NCBI GenBank assembly: GCA_003525045.1 | Contig: DQGF01000227.1 | Span: forward strand, 11,367-18,902 | Length of the DNA stretch: 7,536 nt | Direction of reading: 5' to 3' | From: Pseudomonas sp. | GTDB lineage: Bacteria > Pseudomonadota > Gammaproteobacteria > Pseudomonadales > Pseudomonadaceae | Shown: positions 6,726 through 7,536 of the stretch, piece by piece | Numbering within the stretch: position 1 is the stretch's first letter | Layout: every line of letters starts with the position of its first letter | Translations under genes and position numbers: made by a program | The notes under the pieces: model-generated | Seen by the model: the letters and a program-made list of their open reading frames with translations, nothing else | What the model was told of the DNA's origin: nothing | Databases searched by the model: none

Positions 6726-6801
6726 TGGTGCCCGAGACAGGAATCGAACCTGCGACCTTCGCGTTACGAGTGCGCTGCTCTACCGGCTGAGCTACACGGG
6801 C
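6726..6801 (-). tRNA. tRNA-Thr (anticodon CGT)
   Basis: A complete 76-nt cloverleaf is present with the CCA end encoded. Segments in order are acceptor GCCCGTG, TA, D-stem GCTC/GAGC with loop AGCCGGTA, anticodon arm GCGCA-CTCGTAA-CGCGA, variable AGGTC, T-arm GCAGG-TTCGATT-CCTGT, acceptor CTCGGGC, discriminator A and CCA. The anticodon is CGT, reading ACG threonine codons, like E. coli thrW. As drawn there are three non-canonical positions: U6-U67, G27-A43 and A31-C39. The G27-A43 mismatch is also present in thrW as I recall it. The gene has its own promoter and terminator. Confidence 0.96.
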
Positions 6802-6810
6802 GGTGGGCTA

Positions 6811-6839
6811 AACCTAGCACTGACTTTAGGGTCAGGCAA
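6811..6839 (-). promoter_or_regulatory. Sigma-70 promoter of tRNA-Thr with GC-rich discriminator
   Basis: On the minus strand TTGCCT (6839-6834) is separated by 17 bp from TAGGTT (6816-6811), the usual spacing. The tRNA 5' end lies 9 bp beyond the -10. The bases after the -10 are GC-rich (TAGCCCACCGCCC), the kind of discriminator linked to stringent control of stable RNA genes. It lies between the pnp terminator and the tRNA. Confidence 0.7.
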
Positions 6840-6869
6840 CTTAACGAAGCGTTTCAATTTATCGCAGGC

Positions 6870-6907
6870 AAAAAAATGCCCCGCAGCGTTCACTGCAGGG
6901 CATTTTT
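6870..6907 (-). terminator. Strong intrinsic terminator of pnp
   Basis: TGCCCTGCAG and CTGCGGGGCA (minus strand, 6902-6893 and 6886-6877) form a 10-bp stem with one G-T pair and a 6-nt loop. Seven T residues follow on the minus strand (6876-6870), and five T residues (6903-6907) flank the plus-strand side. It therefore has the shape of a two-way terminator, but only the leftward direction has a gene, pnp, that needs it. The hairpin starts 32 nt after the pnp stop. Confidence 0.9.
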
Positions 6908-6939
6908 ACAACGTTGAAACGGTCAGGCGTGGGGAGTGA

Positions 6940-7536
6940 TTAAACGCCCGAAGCCTTGGCCGCTGCTACGTCTTTGATGGACAGCTTGATACGGCCGCGG
7001 TTGTCCACGTCCAGTACCAGTACTTCCACTTCCTGGCCTTCTTTCAGGATGTCGGTCACTTTCTCAACGCGAGCATCGCTCAGCATCGAAATGTGAACCA
7101 GACCGTCCTTGCCAGGCAGGATGTTGACGAATGCGCCGAAGTCGACGATGCGCTCAACCTTACCCACGTAGATCTTGCCGATTTCAGCTTCAGCGGTGAT
7201 GCCCAGAACGCGCTGGCGTGCAGCTTCAGCCGCTTCCTTGGTTTCGCCGAAGATCTTGATCGAGCCGTCGTCTTCGATATCGATCGAAGCCTTGGTCTCT
7301 TCACAGATCGCACGAATGGTCGCGCCGCCTTTACCGATGACATCACGGATTTTGTCGGTGTCGATTTTCATCGCGATCATGGTCGGAGCGTTTTCCGACA
7401 GCTCGGTACGCGACTGGCCAATGATCTGGTTCATCTGACCGAGGATATTCAGGCGCGCTTCCAGGGCTTGGCCCAGAGCGATTTCCATGATTTCTTCGGT
7501 GATGCCTTTGATCTTGATGTCCATCTGCAGCGCGGT
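6940..7536 (-). CDS. pnp: Polynucleotide phosphorylase, C-terminal 198 residues (cut by window edge)
   Basis: This is the 3' end of pnp, open to the right edge; the visible 198 codons are roughly the last 28 percent of a protein of about 700 aa. PNPase is the trimeric phosphate-dependent 3'-5' exoribonuclease of RNA turnover and the degradosome. Visible parts are the end of the second RNase PH domain ([20 protein letters not shown]), a KH domain with the core [17 protein letters not shown] (about fragment residues 64-80), and an S1 domain ([20 protein letters not shown] through [10 protein letters not shown]). The protein ends soon after S1 with AAAKASGV, with no long C-terminal extension. 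A strong terminator follows. The start and any autoregulatory 5' leader are outside the window. Confidence 0.98.
   Translation of the reverse strand, partial: TALQMDIKIKGITEEIMEIALGQALEARLNILGQMNQIIGQSRTELSENAPTMIAMKIDTDKIRDVIGKGGATIRAICEETKASIDIEDDGSIKIFGETKEAAEAARQRVLGITAEAEIGKIYVGKVERIVDFGAFVNILPGKDGLVHISMLSDARVEKVTDILKEGQEVEVLVLDVDNRGRIKLSIKDVAAAKASGV

Noticed and set aside
6590..6917. Plus-strand frames of 66 and 100 codons across the tRNA
   Set aside because: They read antisense through the tRNA-Thr gene and terminators; the familiar-looking peptide (RQESNLRPS) is the well-known artefact of translating a tRNA complement.
1..7536. Search for insertion sequences, integrase, CRISPR array, toxin-antitoxin pair or defence genes
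   Set aside because: No transposase, recombinase, terminal repeats, attachment-site duplication of the tRNA 3' end, or regularly spaced repeats are visible; genes are tightly packed housekeeping or conserved genes.

Overview
The window looks like ordinary chromosomal DNA from a Pseudomonas of the fluorescens/putida side of the genus. The basis is GC-rich coding sequence, protein sequences very close in style to known Pseudomonas orthologues, and a gene order (chemotaxis transducer, ampE, ampD, DUF1631 gene, nadC, then tRNA-Thr) that as I recall matches the P. aeruginosa PA4520-PA4524 region. No mobile element, phage, CRISPR array or defence system is visible, and I found no convincing new multi-gene system.

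Left part, all read on the minus strand. Positions 1-1164 hold the N-terminal 388 residues of a methyl-accepting chemotaxis protein: TM1, a large helical periplasmic domain, TM2, and the start of HAMP. It has a GTG start and a well-spaced FliA (sigma-28) promoter match at 1253-1279. A 220-bp gap follows, with a REP-like palindrome and a second hairpin. Then come ampE (1385-2221), ampD (2218-2778, overlapping ampE by ATGA) and a 733-codon DUF1631 gene (2843-5044). The last three probably form a transcription unit in the order DUF1631, ampD, ampE. AmpD is the cytoplasmic amidase of peptidoglycan recycling, and its loss is a classic route to AmpC beta-lactamase derepression. AmpE is its membrane partner gene. 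The DUF1631 protein has no assigned function.

Centre: a 302-bp divergent region leads to nadC (5347-6195, plus strand), the quinolinate phosphoribosyltransferase of NAD synthesis, with a TATAAT box 28 bp before its start. The 90 bp between nadC and the convergent small gene at 6286-6591 (DUF6388-like, 101 aa) is almost completely filled by an imperfect palindrome built of 7-bp units, whose order differs between the two arms.

Right part, minus strand: a tRNA-Thr(CGT) gene with encoded CCA (6726-6801), its own sigma-70 promoter and an intrinsic terminator. Upstream of it is the strong terminator and 3' end of pnp (polynucleotide phosphorylase, last 198 residues with KH and S1 domains), which runs off the right edge. 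In P. aeruginosa the type IV pilin locus follows this tRNA-Thr; here pnp abuts it instead, so the pilin locus is not at this position.
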